A stretch of 64,000 nt of DNA from HGM12587 sp964602445 (GTDB lineage Bacteria; Bacillota; Clostridia; Lachnospirales; Lachnospiraceae): the NCBI GenBank assembly GCA_964602445.1, contig CAZRQV010000002.1, forward strand, positions 1-64,000. The letters are read 5' to 3'. Positions 17,702 through 27,755 of the stretch are shown in pieces (the first letter of the stretch is position 1; every line of letters begins with the position of its first letter). Below the pieces are notes generated by a model that saw only the letters and a list, made by a program, of their open reading frames with translations, was not told the DNA's origin and searched no databases. The translations under genes and the position numbers were made by a program.

Positions 17702-19528
17702 TTACTGCTTATTGAAATTTGCACGTTTTCTTAAAGTTGGATCCAGAATCTTTTTGCGGATTCGTAAGTTCAGCGGTGTGATCTCTAAAAGTTCATCAGT
17801 ATCGATAAATTCCAGAGCCTGTTCCAGACTTAAGATTCGCGGCGGTGTTAATTTTAAAGCTTCATCTGCACTGGAAGAACGGGTATTGGTCAGTTTCTTT
17901 GTCTTGCAGACGTTTAATTCGATATCTTCTGCCTTTCCGTTCTGTCCGATGACCATACCGGAGTAAACTTTTTCTCCAGGTCCGATGAATAAAGTACCAC
18001 GTTCCTGTGCATTGAACAGACCGTAGGTGATAGAAACACCATCTTCGAAAGCGATCAGGGAACCTGTTTTACGATACATCATATCTCCCTTGTATGGACC
18101 ATAGCCTTCGTATTCGGTATTCATAACACCGGTTCCTTTGGTATCTGTTAAAAATTCTCCGCGGTAACCGATCAGTCCACGGGATGGAATGATAAATTCC
18201 AGTCTTGTAGAACCGGCAGCATTGCTGCTCATGCCCTGCAGTTCACCTTTTCGTTCACTCAGTTTCTGAATTACGGTACCGGAAAATTCTTCATCAACAT
18301 CTACAAAAACACGTTCCATCGGTTCTAATTTGTGGCCTTTTTCGTCCTGGCGGTAAAGTACTTCTGCTTTGCTGACAGCGAATTCATAGCCTTCACGTCT
18401 CATATTTTCAATGAGGACGGATAAATGCAGTTCTCCGCGTCCGGAAACTTTAAATCGATCCATATCATCTGTTTCTTCCACTCTCAGACTGACATCGGTA
18501 TTTAATTCTCGGAACAGTCGGTCACGGATGTGGCGGGAAGTAATATATTTTCCTTCTTTTCCGGCCAGCGGACTGTCATTGACCATAAACTGCATTGCAA
18601 TGGTAGGTTCGGAAATTTTCTGGAATGGGATCGGCTGAGGATTTTCCGGTGAGCATAAGGTATCTCCGATGTGAAGGTCGGCAATACCGGAAATCGCAAC
18701 GATGGATCCGATGTTTGCTTCTTTTACTTCTACCTTATTTAATCCGTCAAATTCATAAAGTTTGCTTACTTTTACTTTTTTACATTTGTCAGGATCATGA
18801 TGGTTTACCAGCATAACTTCCTGATTTACGGAAATCTTACCGTTGTCTACTTTACCAACACCGATACGGCCAACATATTCATTGTAATCGATGGTGCTGA
18901 TCAGTACCTGGGTACCTGCCTGCGGATCTCCTTCCGGTGCAGGAATATAATCAACGATGGTATCAAACAATGCTGTCATATCTGAAGTCGGCATTCCCAG
19001 ATTTTTGGTTGCATATCCGGCTTTGGCAGAAGCAAAGATGAATGGACAGTCCAGCTGTTCATCGGTGGCATCCAGTTCCAGAAGAAGTTCTAAGACTTCA
19101 TCGATCACTTCGTTAGGTCTTGCTTCCGGACGGTCGATTTTATTAATACATACGATTACATGCAGATCCAGTTCCAGTGCTTTTTTCAGTACAAATTTTG
19201 TCTGCGGCATCGGACCTTCAAAAGCATCAACAACTAAGATAACACCGTTGACCATTTTCAGAACACGCTCTACTTCGCCGCCGAAGTCCGCATGTCCGGG
19301 AGTATCGATGATATTAATTTTTGTATCCTTGTAAGTTACAGCAGTGTTTTTGGAAAGAATGGTAATTCCTCGTTCCCTTTCAATGTCGCCAGAGTCCATG
19401 ACACGGTCAGCAACTTCCTGGTTTTCACGGAACACACCGCTCTGTTTTAAAAGTTCATCTACTAAAGTTGTTTTGCCATGATCAACGTGTGCGATGATGG
19501 CAACGTTTCTGATATCTTCTCTTTTCAT
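17702..19528 (-). CDS. typA: Ribosome-associated GTPase TypA/BipA
   Basis: 608 residues. Translational GTPase of the EF-G type that helps 50S assembly and stress or cold adaptation. G1 is AHVDHGKTT at about 13-21, G3 DTPGHADFGGEV, G4 NKIDRP; then domain II, an EF-G-like domain III/V and the BipA-specific C-terminal domain (KKLTNTRSSSADEALKLTPP). GAGGAAATT precedes the ATG on the minus strand. It is a single-gene unit. Confidence 0.97.
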   Translation of the reverse strand: MKREDIRNVAIIAHVDHGKTTLVDELLKQSGVFRENQEVADRVMDSGDIERERGITILSKNTAVTYKDTKINIIDTPGHADFGGEVERVLKMVNGVILVVDAFEGPMPQTKFVLKKALELDLHVIVCINKIDRPEARPNEVIDEVLELLLELDATDEQLDCPFIFASAKAGYATKNLGMPTSDMTALFDTIVDYIPAPEGDPQAGTQVLISTIDYNEYVGRIGVGKVDNGKISVNQEVMLVNHHDPDKCKKVKVSKLYEFDGLNKVEVKEANIGSIVAISGIADLHIGDTLCSPENPQPIPFQKISEPTIAMQFMVNDSPLAGKEGKYITSRHIRDRLFRELNTDVSLRVEETDDMDRFKVSGRGELHLSVLIENMRREGYEFAVSKAEVLYRQDEKGHKLEPMERVFVDVDEEFSGTVIQKLSERKGELQGMSSNAAGSTRLEFIIPSRGLIGYRGEFLTDTKGTGVMNTEYEGYGPYKGDMMYRKTGSLIAFEDGVSITYGLFNAQERGTLFIGPGEKVYSGMVIGQNGKAEDIELNVCKTKKLTNTRSSSADEALKLTPPRILSLEQALEFIDTDELLEITPLNLRIRKKILDPTLRKRANFNKQ

Positions 19529-19602
19529 ATAATTTCCTCGATCTTTGTTACTGCTGTCAAGGCTCCGGGTAAGAGCACGATGAAAATAACCACAGCAACC
19601 TC

Positions 19603-19631
19603 AATATATACCTTAAATACAACATCTACAA
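19603..19631 (-). promoter_or_regulatory. Probable sigma-A promoter of typA
   Basis: Reading the minus strand, TTGTAG (19631-19626) and TATATT (19608-19603) are separated by 17 nt, upstream of typA. The rest of the 321-nt gap between typA and the gene at 19850 shows no further gene or RNA that I recognise. Confidence 0.5.
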
Positions 19632-19849
19632 CTAAGATAGTTTAACACGTTCCGGAAAGATTTCAAGTTTTTTTTGAAGGCACCTTGGAACTGTCGAAAT
19701 TTGTCGAACGAAATCACTGGAAAAATTGGTATAAAATGGTCATTCTTGGAATATATATTAATATCAATGACAATAGAAAAATCAAAGTTATCGTTCAAAA
19801 TCACTGAGGTATGGTATGAAGGATAACAAATAAAGAGAGGAGAAAAACT

Positions 19850-20473
19850 ATGTCAGATAAGATGATAGAAAACAACCAGGTGTCAATTGTAGGAGAAGTT
19901 GTTTCAGGCTTTACATTTAGTCATGAAGTATTCGGAGAAGGTTTTTATATGGTAGATATTGCCGTGAAACGTCTCAGTGAGTCAGAAGATCTGATTCCAG
20001 TCATGATCTCAGAACGACTGGTAGATGTTACGGAAAATCTCATCGGTGCTTCGGTACGGGTTGGGGGGCAGTTTCGTTCCTATAATCGTCATGAAGAGAA
20101 AAAAAACAAACTGGTATTATCGGTGTTCGCCAGAGAATGGGAGCTGATTGACGAAGAAGTGGAAAATGCAAAGACCAATCAGATCTTTTTAGATGGATTT
20201 ATCTGCAAACCACCGGTATATCGAAAAACACCTTTGGGAAGAGAAATTGCAGATCTTCTGATTGCAGTCAATCGTCCTTATGGGAAATCAGATTATATTC
20301 CTTGTATCTGCTGGGGAAGAAATGCGAGATTTGCTTCCGGTTTTGAAGTGGGAGGACGGACTCAGGTATGGGGAAGAATCCAAAGCAGAGAATATATGAA
20401 AAAGCTGGATGAATCAGAAAGTGAAAAGAGAGTGGCCTACGAAGTTTCGGTAAGTAAGCTGGAATATGTGTAA
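19850..20473 (+). CDS. Single-stranded DNA-binding protein with two OB folds
   Basis: 207 residues. Two tandem OB-like domains are visible: residues about 9-100 (NQVSIVGEVVSGFTFSHEVF...) and about 108-205 (NQIFLDGFICKPPVYRKTPL...). The second is the classic SSB pattern, with RKTPLGREIADLLIAVNRPY and YIPCICWGRNARFA. It lacks the acidic C-terminal tail that normal SSB uses to recruit partners. Similar double-OB SSB-like proteins occur in Clostridia, beside the ordinary ssb; the exact role is not known. GAGAGGAG lies just before the ATG. Confidence 0.8.
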   Translation: MSDKMIENNQVSIVGEVVSGFTFSHEVFGEGFYMVDIAVKRLSESEDLIPVMISERLVDVTENLIGASVRVGGQFRSYNRHEEKKNKLVLSVFAREWELIDEEVENAKTNQIFLDGFICKPPVYRKTPLGREIADLLIAVNRPYGKSDYIPCICWGRNARFASGFEVGGRTQVWGRIQSREYMKKLDESESEKRVAYEVSVSKLEYV

Positions 20474-20653
20474 AACCGCAGAATCTGAAATGCCGCAGAA
20501 CAATGAAACTGATTGCATTTTTAGATTGATTGTTGTAAGATAGAGAAAATTTAAACAAACTTGGTTCTGCTTGAAAGACGGCAGAATGTCATCAAAGATT
20601 CAGTTTTACAGGAAGTAAATGCATGGCCGGCTGGCTGTGAAAAAGAGGAAATC

Positions 20654-21148
20654 ATGAATAAAGGATCAGTTATTGTATATTATGGAGACGGAAAAGGGAA
20701 GTCTTCTTCTGCCATCGGTCATGCAATCTGTGCTGCCGGGACAGGAAAATCTGTTGCCATAATTCAATTTTTGAAGGGAAATAACCAAAAAGAAATCGAT
20801 TTTTTAAAACGTCTGGAACCGGATGTGCGATTGTTTTCTTTTGAAAAGAATGCAGAATTTTTCGAAGAACTTTCTGAAGAACAAAAGCAGGAAGAAATTC
20901 TAAACATTCGTAATGGTCTGAATTTTGCAAAGAAAGTGCTGGTAACGGGAGAATGTGCGATTCTTGTTCTTGATGAAATATTAGGACTTTTGGAAAAAGG
21001 TATCATTACCATAGAGGATATCAAAACATTGATCGATGCAAAAGATGAAGAAACAGAATTGATCTTGACTGGAAATCGCATAAAAGAAGAATTAATGCAG
21101 TATGCAGATGCTGTATATGAAATCAAGTCAATTAAAGAAGACGAATGA
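20654..21148 (+). CDS. cobO: Cob(I)yrinic acid a,c-diamide adenosyltransferase-like (CobA/CobO/BtuR family)
   Basis: 164 residues from ATG 20654 (AGAGGAAATC upstream). P-loop GDGKGKSSSAIG is at the N terminus, and the family motif ILVLDEILGLLEKG is present. The enzyme class transfers adenosyl from ATP to cob(I)alamin or corrinoid. No other cobalamin gene is nearby; it sits 13 nt before dapA, so it may serve corrinoid salvage, or be a family member with another nucleotide-dependent job. Confidence 0.82.
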   Translation: MNKGSVIVYYGDGKGKSSSAIGHAICAAGTGKSVAIIQFLKGNNQKEIDFLKRLEPDVRLFSFEKNAEFFEELSEEQKQEEILNIRNGLNFAKKVLVTGECAILVLDEILGLLEKGIITIEDIKTLIDAKDEETELILTGNRIKEELMQYADAVYEIKSIKEDE

Positions 21149-21161
21149 GGAGGAAGAAAAG

Positions 21162-22052
21162 ATGTCAGTATTTAAAGGGGCAGCAGTTGCCATCATTACA
21201 CCAATGTTAGAAGATGGAAGAGTGAATTATCCAAAGCTTGGAGAAATCATTGAGTATCAGATCGCAAACAAAACAGATGCGATCGTGATCTGCGGAACTA
21301 CAGGAGAGGCTTCTACTTTAAGTCATGAAGAACATCTGGAAACCATTGATTACTGTGTAAAGAAAGTAGCGAAAAGAGTTCCGGTTATTGCTGGAACAGG
21401 TTCCAACTGTACGGAAACAGCGATCTATCTTTCCCAGGAAGCAGAAAAATCAGGTGCCGATGCACTTTTAGTAGTTACACCATATTATAACAAAGCAACA
21501 CAGAAGGGATTGATCGCCCACTACACAGCGGTAGCAGAATCTGTAGAACTTCCGATCATCATGTACAATGTACCGGGAAGGACAGGATGCAACATTCAGC
21601 CGGAAACAGCAGCATTTCTTGCGAAAAATGTAAAAAATATCGTTGGTATCAAAGAAGCCAGCGGAAATATTTCTCAGGTTGCAAAACTGATGAGCTTATG
21701 CGGAGATGAGATTGAATTATATTCCGGAAATGATGATCAGATCGTACCGATCTTGTCTCTGGGAGGTCTTGGTGTTATTTCTGTATTATCCAATGTGGCA
21801 CCGGAAGAAACCCATGATATTGTAGAAATGTATCTGGACGGAGATGTGAGAGGAAGTATGGAACTTCAGTTAAAAGCAATTCCATTGATTGACCAGCTTT
21901 TCTGTGAAGTGAATCCAATTCCTGTAAAAGCTGCAATGAATCTGATGGGACTGGAAGTAGGTCCGCTTCGCATGCCATTGACAGAAATCGAAGATGCACA
22001 TAAAGAAAATCTGAAAGCTGCTATGAAAGATTTCGGGATTGAAGTAAAATAA
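21162..22052 (+). CDS. dapA: 4-Hydroxy-tetrahydrodipicolinate synthase
   Basis: 296 residues from ATG 21162 (GAGGAGGAAG upstream). It condenses pyruvate with aspartate semialdehyde, the first step of the lysine/diaminopimelate branch. GTTGEASTLSHEEH, the catalytic tyrosine in YNVPGRTGCNI and the Schiff-base lysine in GIKEASGNISQ are all present. dapB follows after 124 nt. Confidence 0.97.
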   Translation: MSVFKGAAVAIITPMLEDGRVNYPKLGEIIEYQIANKTDAIVICGTTGEASTLSHEEHLETIDYCVKKVAKRVPVIAGTGSNCTETAIYLSQEAEKSGADALLVVTPYYNKATQKGLIAHYTAVAESVELPIIMYNVPGRTGCNIQPETAAFLAKNVKNIVGIKEASGNISQVAKLMSLCGDEIELYSGNDDQIVPILSLGGLGVISVLSNVAPEETHDIVEMYLDGDVRGSMELQLKAIPLIDQLFCEVNPIPVKAAMNLMGLEVGPLRMPLTEIEDAHKENLKAAMKDFGIEVK

Positions 22053-22065
22053 ATTGATGAAACAG

Positions 22066-22090
22066 AGGCATGGCATTGGCTGTGCCTTTT
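22066..22090 (+). terminator. Possible weak terminator between dapA and dapB
   Basis: AGGCATGGC pairs with GCTGTGCCT (two G-U pairs) around a 4-nt loop and is followed by TTTT. It could attenuate read-through from dapA to dapB. Confidence 0.5.
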
Positions 22091-22176
22091 GTGATATAGT
22101 GAGAAAATAAAAGCTGTACCTAAACAGAAAAAGAAGAAGGAATGCAGCAATATGGATACCAAAGGAGAATGAAATT

Positions 22177-22938
22177 ATGATCAGAATAATTATGCATGGA
22201 TGCAACGGAAGAATGGGACAGACCATTACCGGATTATTGGAAAATGATACCGAAGCAAGGATTGTAGCAGGAATTGATAGGACAGACTGCAGAGAGAACG
22301 GCTATCCTGTATTTACCAGTCTGAAAGAATGTAATGTGGAAGCAGATGTGATCATCGATTTTGCATCAGCAAAGGCTGTTGATGATCTGCTGGATTACAG
22401 TGCAGAAAGAAAGATTCCGGTTGTGCTCTGCACCACGGGACTTTCCAATGAACAGCTTCTTCATGTAGAAGAAACAAGCAAAAAGGTGGCAGTGTTGAAA
22501 TCCGGAAATATGTCTTTAGGCATTAATACGGTTCAAAAACTGATTGCGCAGGCAGCAAAAGTGCTTGCACCAGCAGGATTTGATGTGGAAATCGTAGAAA
22601 AACATCATAATCAGAAGCTGGATGCACCAAGTGGAACTGCGATCATGCTGGCAGACAGTGTGAATGAAGCAATGGATCATCAGTATCATTATGTTTATGA
22701 CAGAAGTCAGGTAAGACAGGTACGTGATGAAAAAGAAATCGGAATTTCTGCAGTCAGAGGCGGAAGCATCGTGGGAGATCACGATGTGATCTTTGCCGGA
22801 AAAGATGAAGTGATCACCATTTCCCATATGGCATATTCCAGAGCAATCTTCGGAAACGGAGCCATTGCAGCAGCAAAATTCCTTGCCGGAAAAGAAGCGG
22901 GATATTATAACATGGGACACGTGATTGACGGTGTATAA
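22177..22938 (+). CDS. dapB: 4-Hydroxy-tetrahydrodipicolinate reductase
   Basis: 253 residues. NAD(P)H-binding GCNGRMGQTI lies at the N terminus, and the catalytic/substrate motif EKHHNQKLDAPSGTA in the middle. It reduces the DapA product in diaminopimelate synthesis, which feeds both peptidoglycan and lysine. AAAGGAGAATG precedes the ATG. Confidence 0.97.
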   Translation: MIRIIMHGCNGRMGQTITGLLENDTEARIVAGIDRTDCRENGYPVFTSLKECNVEADVIIDFASAKAVDDLLDYSAERKIPVVLCTTGLSNEQLLHVEETSKKVAVLKSGNMSLGINTVQKLIAQAAKVLAPAGFDVEIVEKHHNQKLDAPSGTAIMLADSVNEAMDHQYHYVYDRSQVRQVRDEKEIGISAVRGGSIVGDHDVIFAGKDEVITISHMAYSRAIFGNGAIAAAKFLAGKEAGYYNMGHVIDGV

Positions 22939-23091
22939 TTTCGGGCCTAATTTGACATGATCCGGAAACTGATGGAAAGTTATATTTTATTTGTTTGTTG
23001 AATTTTCACAAAAAATTAACAAAAAATAACTTCCTATAATGCACATTGTATGGTAAAATGAATTTATCAAAACAGTGAAGGAGATGAGTCT

Positions 23092-23619
23092 ATGCGTTTT
23101 ATAATCAGAGGTAAGAACATAGAAGTCACTGACGGACTTCGGAGTGCTGTGGAAAGCAAGATTGGAAAGCTGGAAAGATATTTCACAGATGACACAGAAG
23201 TATACGTTACCTTAAGCGTAGAAAAAGATCATCAGAAAATTGAAGTGACGATTCCGGTGAAAGGAACGATCATTCGTTCAGAACAGACAAGCTCAGATAT
23301 GTATGTATCCATTGACCTTGTAGAGGAAGTGATCGAACGTCAGCTTCGAAAACACAAAACAAAATTAATTGCAAAACATCAGGACAGCGGAAGCTTCAAA
23401 CAGGATTTTCTGAACCATGAAGCAGATGCAGAAGAAGAAATCCAGATCATTCGAACCAAATATTTCGAAAGAAAACCGATGTATCCGGAAGATGCATGTT
23501 TACAGATGGAATTGATCGGTCATGATTTCTTCGTATTCTTAAATGCTGAAAATGATGAAGTAAATGTTGTATATAAACGTAAAAATGGAAGTTATGGTTT
23601 GATCGGTCCGGAAATTTAG
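23092..23619 (+). CDS. hpf: Long-form ribosome hibernation promoting factor
   Basis: 175 residues. N-terminal S30AE domain (about 1-100) and the extra C-terminal dimerisation domain (about 120-175, IIRTKYFERKPMYPEDA) mark the long HPF that links two 70S ribosomes into 100S dimers in stationary phase. GAAGGAGATG lies upstream. The A/T-rich leader holds a good -10 (TATAAT at 23035-23040) but no clear -35, as expected if an alternative sigma factor or activator is involved. It precedes secA and prfB as in many Firmicutes. Confidence 0.95.
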   Translation: MRFIIRGKNIEVTDGLRSAVESKIGKLERYFTDDTEVYVTLSVEKDHQKIEVTIPVKGTIIRSEQTSSDMYVSIDLVEEVIERQLRKHKTKLIAKHQDSGSFKQDFLNHEADAEEEIQIIRTKYFERKPMYPEDACLQMELIGHDFFVFLNAENDEVNVVYKRKNGSYGLIGPEI

Positions 23620-23650
23620 TGGCGAATTTACAGAAAATTCATAAAAATTA

Positions 23651-23683
23651 AAGGGGTTGCGGTTTACCGCAATCCCTTTTTAT
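23651..23683 (+). terminator. Rho-independent terminator
   Basis: A 12-bp stem with one G-U pair (AAGGGGTTGCGG with CCGCAATCCCTT) and a 4-nt loop, followed by TTT. It separates hpf from secA. Confidence 0.85.
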
Positions 23684-23743
23684 GTTATGATAGGGTTTAG
23701 GTTTTAATAAATAAAGATATTTTAGAAGGAAGAGGAGCAATCT

Positions 23744-26311
23744 ATGGGATTAATGGAGAAGCTTTTCGGTACTCATAGTGAAAGAGAACTGAAACTGATT
23801 AGTAAAACAATTGACAAGATCGAGGCACTGCGTCCGGATATGCAGAAGCTTTCGGATGAAGAACTTCGCGGGAAGACAAAAGAATTTAAAGAACGTCTTG
23901 CCAAAGGCGAAACTTTAGATGATCTTTTACCAGAGGCATATGCGGTTGTGCGTGAAGCAGGAAAACGTGTACTCGGTATGGAACATTACAGAGTGCAGCT
24001 GATCGGTGGTACGATCCTTCATCAGGGACGTATTGCTGAAATGAAGACAGGGGAAGGTAAAACATTAGTTTCTACACTTCCGGCATACCTGAACGCATTG
24101 GAAGGAAAAGGGGTTCATGTCGTTACTGTAAACGATTACCTGGCAAGCCGAGATGCAGAATGGATGGGACAGATTCACAGATTTTTAGGTCTGACTGTTG
24201 GTTGTGTATTAAATGATATGAAGAGTGATGAAAGACGTGAAGCTTATAACTGCGACATCACTTATGTTACCAACAATGAACTTGGTTTCGATTATCTGCG
24301 TGACAATATGGTCATTTATAAAGAACAGCTGGTTCAGAGAGGTCTTCACTATGCGATCATCGATGAAGTAGACTCTGTTTTGATCGATGAAGCCAGAACT
24401 CCGCTGATCATTTCTGGTCAGAGCGGCAAATCTACAAAACTTTATGAAGTATGTGATTATTTTGCCAGAACGTTAAAACGTGGAGAAGCAAGCAAAGAAT
24501 TCTCTAAGATGGATGCAATCATGGGAGAAGAAATCGAAGAAACCGGAGATTTCGTTGTTAATGAAAAAGATAAGATTGTAACATTGACAGAAGACGGTAT
24601 TAAAAAAGTTGAAAACTATTTCAACATTGAAAACCTTGCAGATCCTGAAAACCTGGAAATCCAGCACAATATGGAACTGGCTCTGCGTGCAAACAACCTC
24701 ATGTTCCGTGATCAGGACTATGTAGTAAAAGATGATGAAGTACTGATCGTAGATGAATTTACCGGACGTATCATGCCGGGACGTCGTTATTCTGACGGTC
24801 TTCATCAGGCAATCGAAGCAAAAGAACATGTAAAAGTAAAAAGAGAAAGCAAGACACTGGCAACGATTACGTTCCAGAACTTCTTCAATAAATATGACAA
24901 AAAGTCAGGTATGACAGGTACTGCTCTCACAGAAGAAAGAGAATTCCGTGATATTTACGGCATGGATGTTGTTGAAATTCCAACCAACCGTCCGGTAATC
25001 CGTATTGACCATCAGGATGCAGTATATGCAACAAAAAATGAAAAATATCATGCAGTTATCCGTGAAATCGAAGCATCCCATGCAAAAGGACAGCCGGTTC
25101 TGGTAGGTACAATTACTATCGAAACATCAGAACTTCTCAGCAATATGCTGAAAAAGAAAGGAATCCAGCATGAAGTGTTGAATGCGAAATTCCATGAAAG
25201 AGAAGCTGAAATCGTAGCACTGGCAGGTGTTCATGGCGCAGTTACCATTGCAACAAACATGGCAGGCCGTGGTACGGATATTAAACTGGATGATGATGCG
25301 AAAGAAGCAGGCGGTCTGAAGATCATCGGTACAGAACGTCATGAATCCAGACGTATCGATAACCAGCTGCGCGGCCGTTCCGGTCGTCAGGGAGATCCGG
25401 GAGAATCAAAATTCTATATCTCTCTGGAAGATGATCTGATGCGACTGTTTGGTTCAGAACGACTGATGTCTGTATTCCAGTCTCTGGGAGTGCCGGAAGA
25501 CGAAGAAATTCAGCATAAGATGTTAAGTTCTGCAATCGAAAAAGCACAGACCAAGATTGAAAATAATAACTATGGTATCCGTAAAAATCTTTTGGAATAT
25601 GACCGTGTCAATAACGAACAGCGTGAGATCATTTACGAAGAACGTCGTCGTGTACTCGATGGAGAGAGCATGAGAGATGTGGTTTATAAGATGATTACAG
25701 ATACTGTAGAAAATGCGGTAGATACTTTCATCGGAGATGACCAGAACAAAGAGGAATGGGATTATCAGGGATTAAACGACTCTCTTCGTCAGTCCATTCC
25801 GTTAGAACTGGTAACACCGGATCGTGTCACAGGAAAGAGCAAGAATGAATTAAAACATCAGTTAAAGCAGGAAGCTGTAAAACTGTATGAAGCAAAAGAA
25901 GCAGAATTCCCAAATCCGGAAATGCTGCGTGAACTGGAACGTGTATTCCTCCTGAAAGTAATCGACAGAAAATGGATGGATCATATCGATGATATGGATC
26001 AGCTCCGTCAGGGAATCGGTCTGCAGGCATATGCACAGAAAGATCCGGTGATCGAATACAAGATGTCCGGTTATGACATGTTTGAAGAAATGACAAACAG
26101 CATTCAGGAAGAAACTGTCAGACTTCTGATGCATGTTACCGTAGAAGAAAAAGCAGAGCGTGAACAGGTGGCAAAAGTTACTGGAACCAACAAAGATGAT
26201 ACCTTAGCGAAAAAGCCAACCAAACGTGCAGATGCAAAAGTTTATCCAAATGATCCATGCCCATGCGGTTCAGGAAAGAAGTACAAACAGTGCTGTATGA
26301 ATAAAAGATAA
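23744..26311 (+). CDS. secA: Preprotein translocase ATPase SecA
   Basis: 855 residues. The motor that pushes signal-peptide proteins through SecYEG. Walker A MKTGEGKTLVS, the DEAD-like IIDEVDSVLIDEART and the helicase motif NMAGRGTDIKL are all present. The C-terminal zinc tail CPCGSGKKYKQCC, which contacts SecB or lipids and ribosomes in other species, is intact. AGAAGGAAGAGGAG precedes the ATG. Confidence 0.98.
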   Translation: MGLMEKLFGTHSERELKLISKTIDKIEALRPDMQKLSDEELRGKTKEFKERLAKGETLDDLLPEAYAVVREAGKRVLGMEHYRVQLIGGTILHQGRIAEMKTGEGKTLVSTLPAYLNALEGKGVHVVTVNDYLASRDAEWMGQIHRFLGLTVGCVLNDMKSDERREAYNCDITYVTNNELGFDYLRDNMVIYKEQLVQRGLHYAIIDEVDSVLIDEARTPLIISGQSGKSTKLYEVCDYFARTLKRGEASKEFSKMDAIMGEEIEETGDFVVNEKDKIVTLTEDGIKKVENYFNIENLADPENLEIQHNMELALRANNLMFRDQDYVVKDDEVLIVDEFTGRIMPGRRYSDGLHQAIEAKEHVKVKRESKTLATITFQNFFNKYDKKSGMTGTALTEEREFRDIYGMDVVEIPTNRPVIRIDHQDAVYATKNEKYHAVIREIEASHAKGQPVLVGTITIETSELLSNMLKKKGIQHEVLNAKFHEREAEIVALAGVHGAVTIATNMAGRGTDIKLDDDAKEAGGLKIIGTERHESRRIDNQLRGRSGRQGDPGESKFYISLEDDLMRLFGSERLMSVFQSLGVPEDEEIQHKMLSSAIEKAQTKIENNNYGIRKNLLEYDRVNNEQREIIYEERRRVLDGESMRDVVYKMITDTVENAVDTFIGDDQNKEEWDYQGLNDSLRQSIPLELVTPDRVTGKSKNELKHQLKQEAVKLYEAKEAEFPNPEMLRELERVFLLKVIDRKWMDHIDDMDQLRQGIGLQAYAQKDPVIEYKMSGYDMFEEMTNSIQEETVRLLMHVTVEEKAEREQVAKVTGTNKDDTLAKKPTKRADAKVYPNDPCPCGSGKKYKQCCMNKR

Positions 26312-26324
26312 AAAAGCAATTTTG

Positions 26325-26358
26325 AGCCCCGTCTGAACAGATGGGGCTTGCTTAGTTT
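26325..26358 (+). terminator. Probable rho-independent terminator
   Basis: AGCCCCGTCT pairs with AGATGGGGCT (10 bp, one G-U) around GAAC. The T-rich stretch (TTAGTTTT) follows after a few bases. It lies just after secA. Confidence 0.65.
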
Positions 26359-26505
26359 TCGGAAATCCATTATGATTAGAAACGGAATGCAGGACCCAAA
26401 AGCAAAGGAAAATTTAGGGTTCGGGCATGAGAATCAATGGGGACTGAAAAAATTTCAGAAAACATTGATGAAAATAAAATGTAAAAAAAGAAAGAAGGTG
26501 CTGCA

Positions 26506-27622
26506 GTGGTAGAATTAGATCAGATTAAATATATTCTGTCAACCTATGACAAACCTCTTGTGGAATTGAGGGATTCACTTTGACTTAGCAGCAAAAAGTC
26601 AGAGGATTGAAGAATTAGAAAGAGAAATGGAAGCTCCGGGGTATTGGGATGAACCGGAGAAGGCACAGCAGGGAATGATCGTGCTGAAAGGCCTGAAAGA
26701 TGAAGTAGAGACCTATGAAGGATTGAGACAAAGCTATGAAGATATCGAAACACTTCTGGAGATGGGCTACGAAGAGGAGGACGAAAGTCTGATTCCGGAA
26801 GCACAGGCAGAAATGGATGGATTTATTACACGTTTTGAAAATCTTCGAATTAAAACATTGCTGTCGGGACAATATGACAGAGACAATGCAATCTTAAAAT
26901 TAAACGCAGGTGCAGGCGGTACGGAAAGCTGCGACTGGGCATCCATGCTGTATCGTATGTATACCAGATGGGCAGAAAAGAAAGGATTTTCCGTAGAAGT
27001 GCTGGATTACCTGGATGGTGATGAAGCCGGAATCAAATCTGTTACATTTCAGGTCAACGGAGAGAATGCTTACGGTTATCTGAAATCAGAAAAAGGGGTT
27101 CACCGTCTGGTACGTATTTCACCGTTTAATGCGCAAGGAAAACGACAGACTTCGTTTGTATCTCTGGATGTTATGCCGGACATTGAGGATGATATTGATA
27201 TTGAGATCAATCCGGAAGATTTAAGAATTGATACGTATCGTTCCAGTGGTGCGGGCGGACAGCATATCAATAAAACTTCTTCTGCGATTCGAATTACCCA
27301 TCTTCCGACAGGAATCGTAGTTCAGTGTCAGAATGAACGTTCCCAGTTCCAGAATAAAGATAAAGCGATGCAGATGTTAAAGGCAAAACTGTATTTGCTG
27401 GAACAGCAGAAAAATGCGGAAAAATTGTCAGATATTCGCGGTGAAGTGACAGAAATCGGCTGGGGAAACCAGATTCGTTCTTATGTGATGCAGCCGTATA
27501 CACTGGTGAAAGATCATCGTACCAGTGAAGAAGTAAGTAATGTGGGAAGTGTAATGGACGGAAATATCGATCCGTTTATCAATGCTTACTTAAAATGGAT
27601 CAATACCACACCTGAAGAGTAA
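26506..27622 (+). CDS. prfB: Peptide chain release factor 2, with programmed +1 frameshift
   Basis: Translation starts at GTG 26506 (AGAAGGTG upstream) and runs 25 codons to an in-frame TGA at 26581-26583. A +1 shift at CTT TGAC moves the ribosome to the main frame (GAC at 26582), open to TAA at 27622; the whole protein is about 371 residues. The slip site is preceded by GAGGGATTCA, placing a Shine-Dalgarno-like AGG at the same distance as in E. coli prfB. The main frame has the RF2 anticodon-like tripeptide SPF (VRISPFNAQG) and the catalytic GGQ (SSGAGGQHINKT). RF2 reads UGA and UAA, so low RF2 favours the shift and raises its own synthesis. Confidence 0.95.
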
Positions 27623-27755
27623 AACAGACGCGAAAAATGCAGGGAAAATAAAATACTTTAGTGTTGTAAAGAATTTATGTAAGAAAGTACTTGCAGAAAC
27701 AGGTTATTTGGGTGTAAAGTGATAGAAATATTTTTTACTAGAGGAGATTGGAATT

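Noticed and set aside
20474..20653. Possible cobalamin riboswitch ahead of the adenosyltransferase-like gene
   Set aside because: The 180-nt gap lacks the B12-box sequence and recognisable conserved stems.
27623..27755. Possible threonine attenuator or riboswitch ahead of hom
   Set aside because: No leader peptide rich in threonine or isoleucine, no terminator/antiterminator pair and no known riboswitch core was seen.
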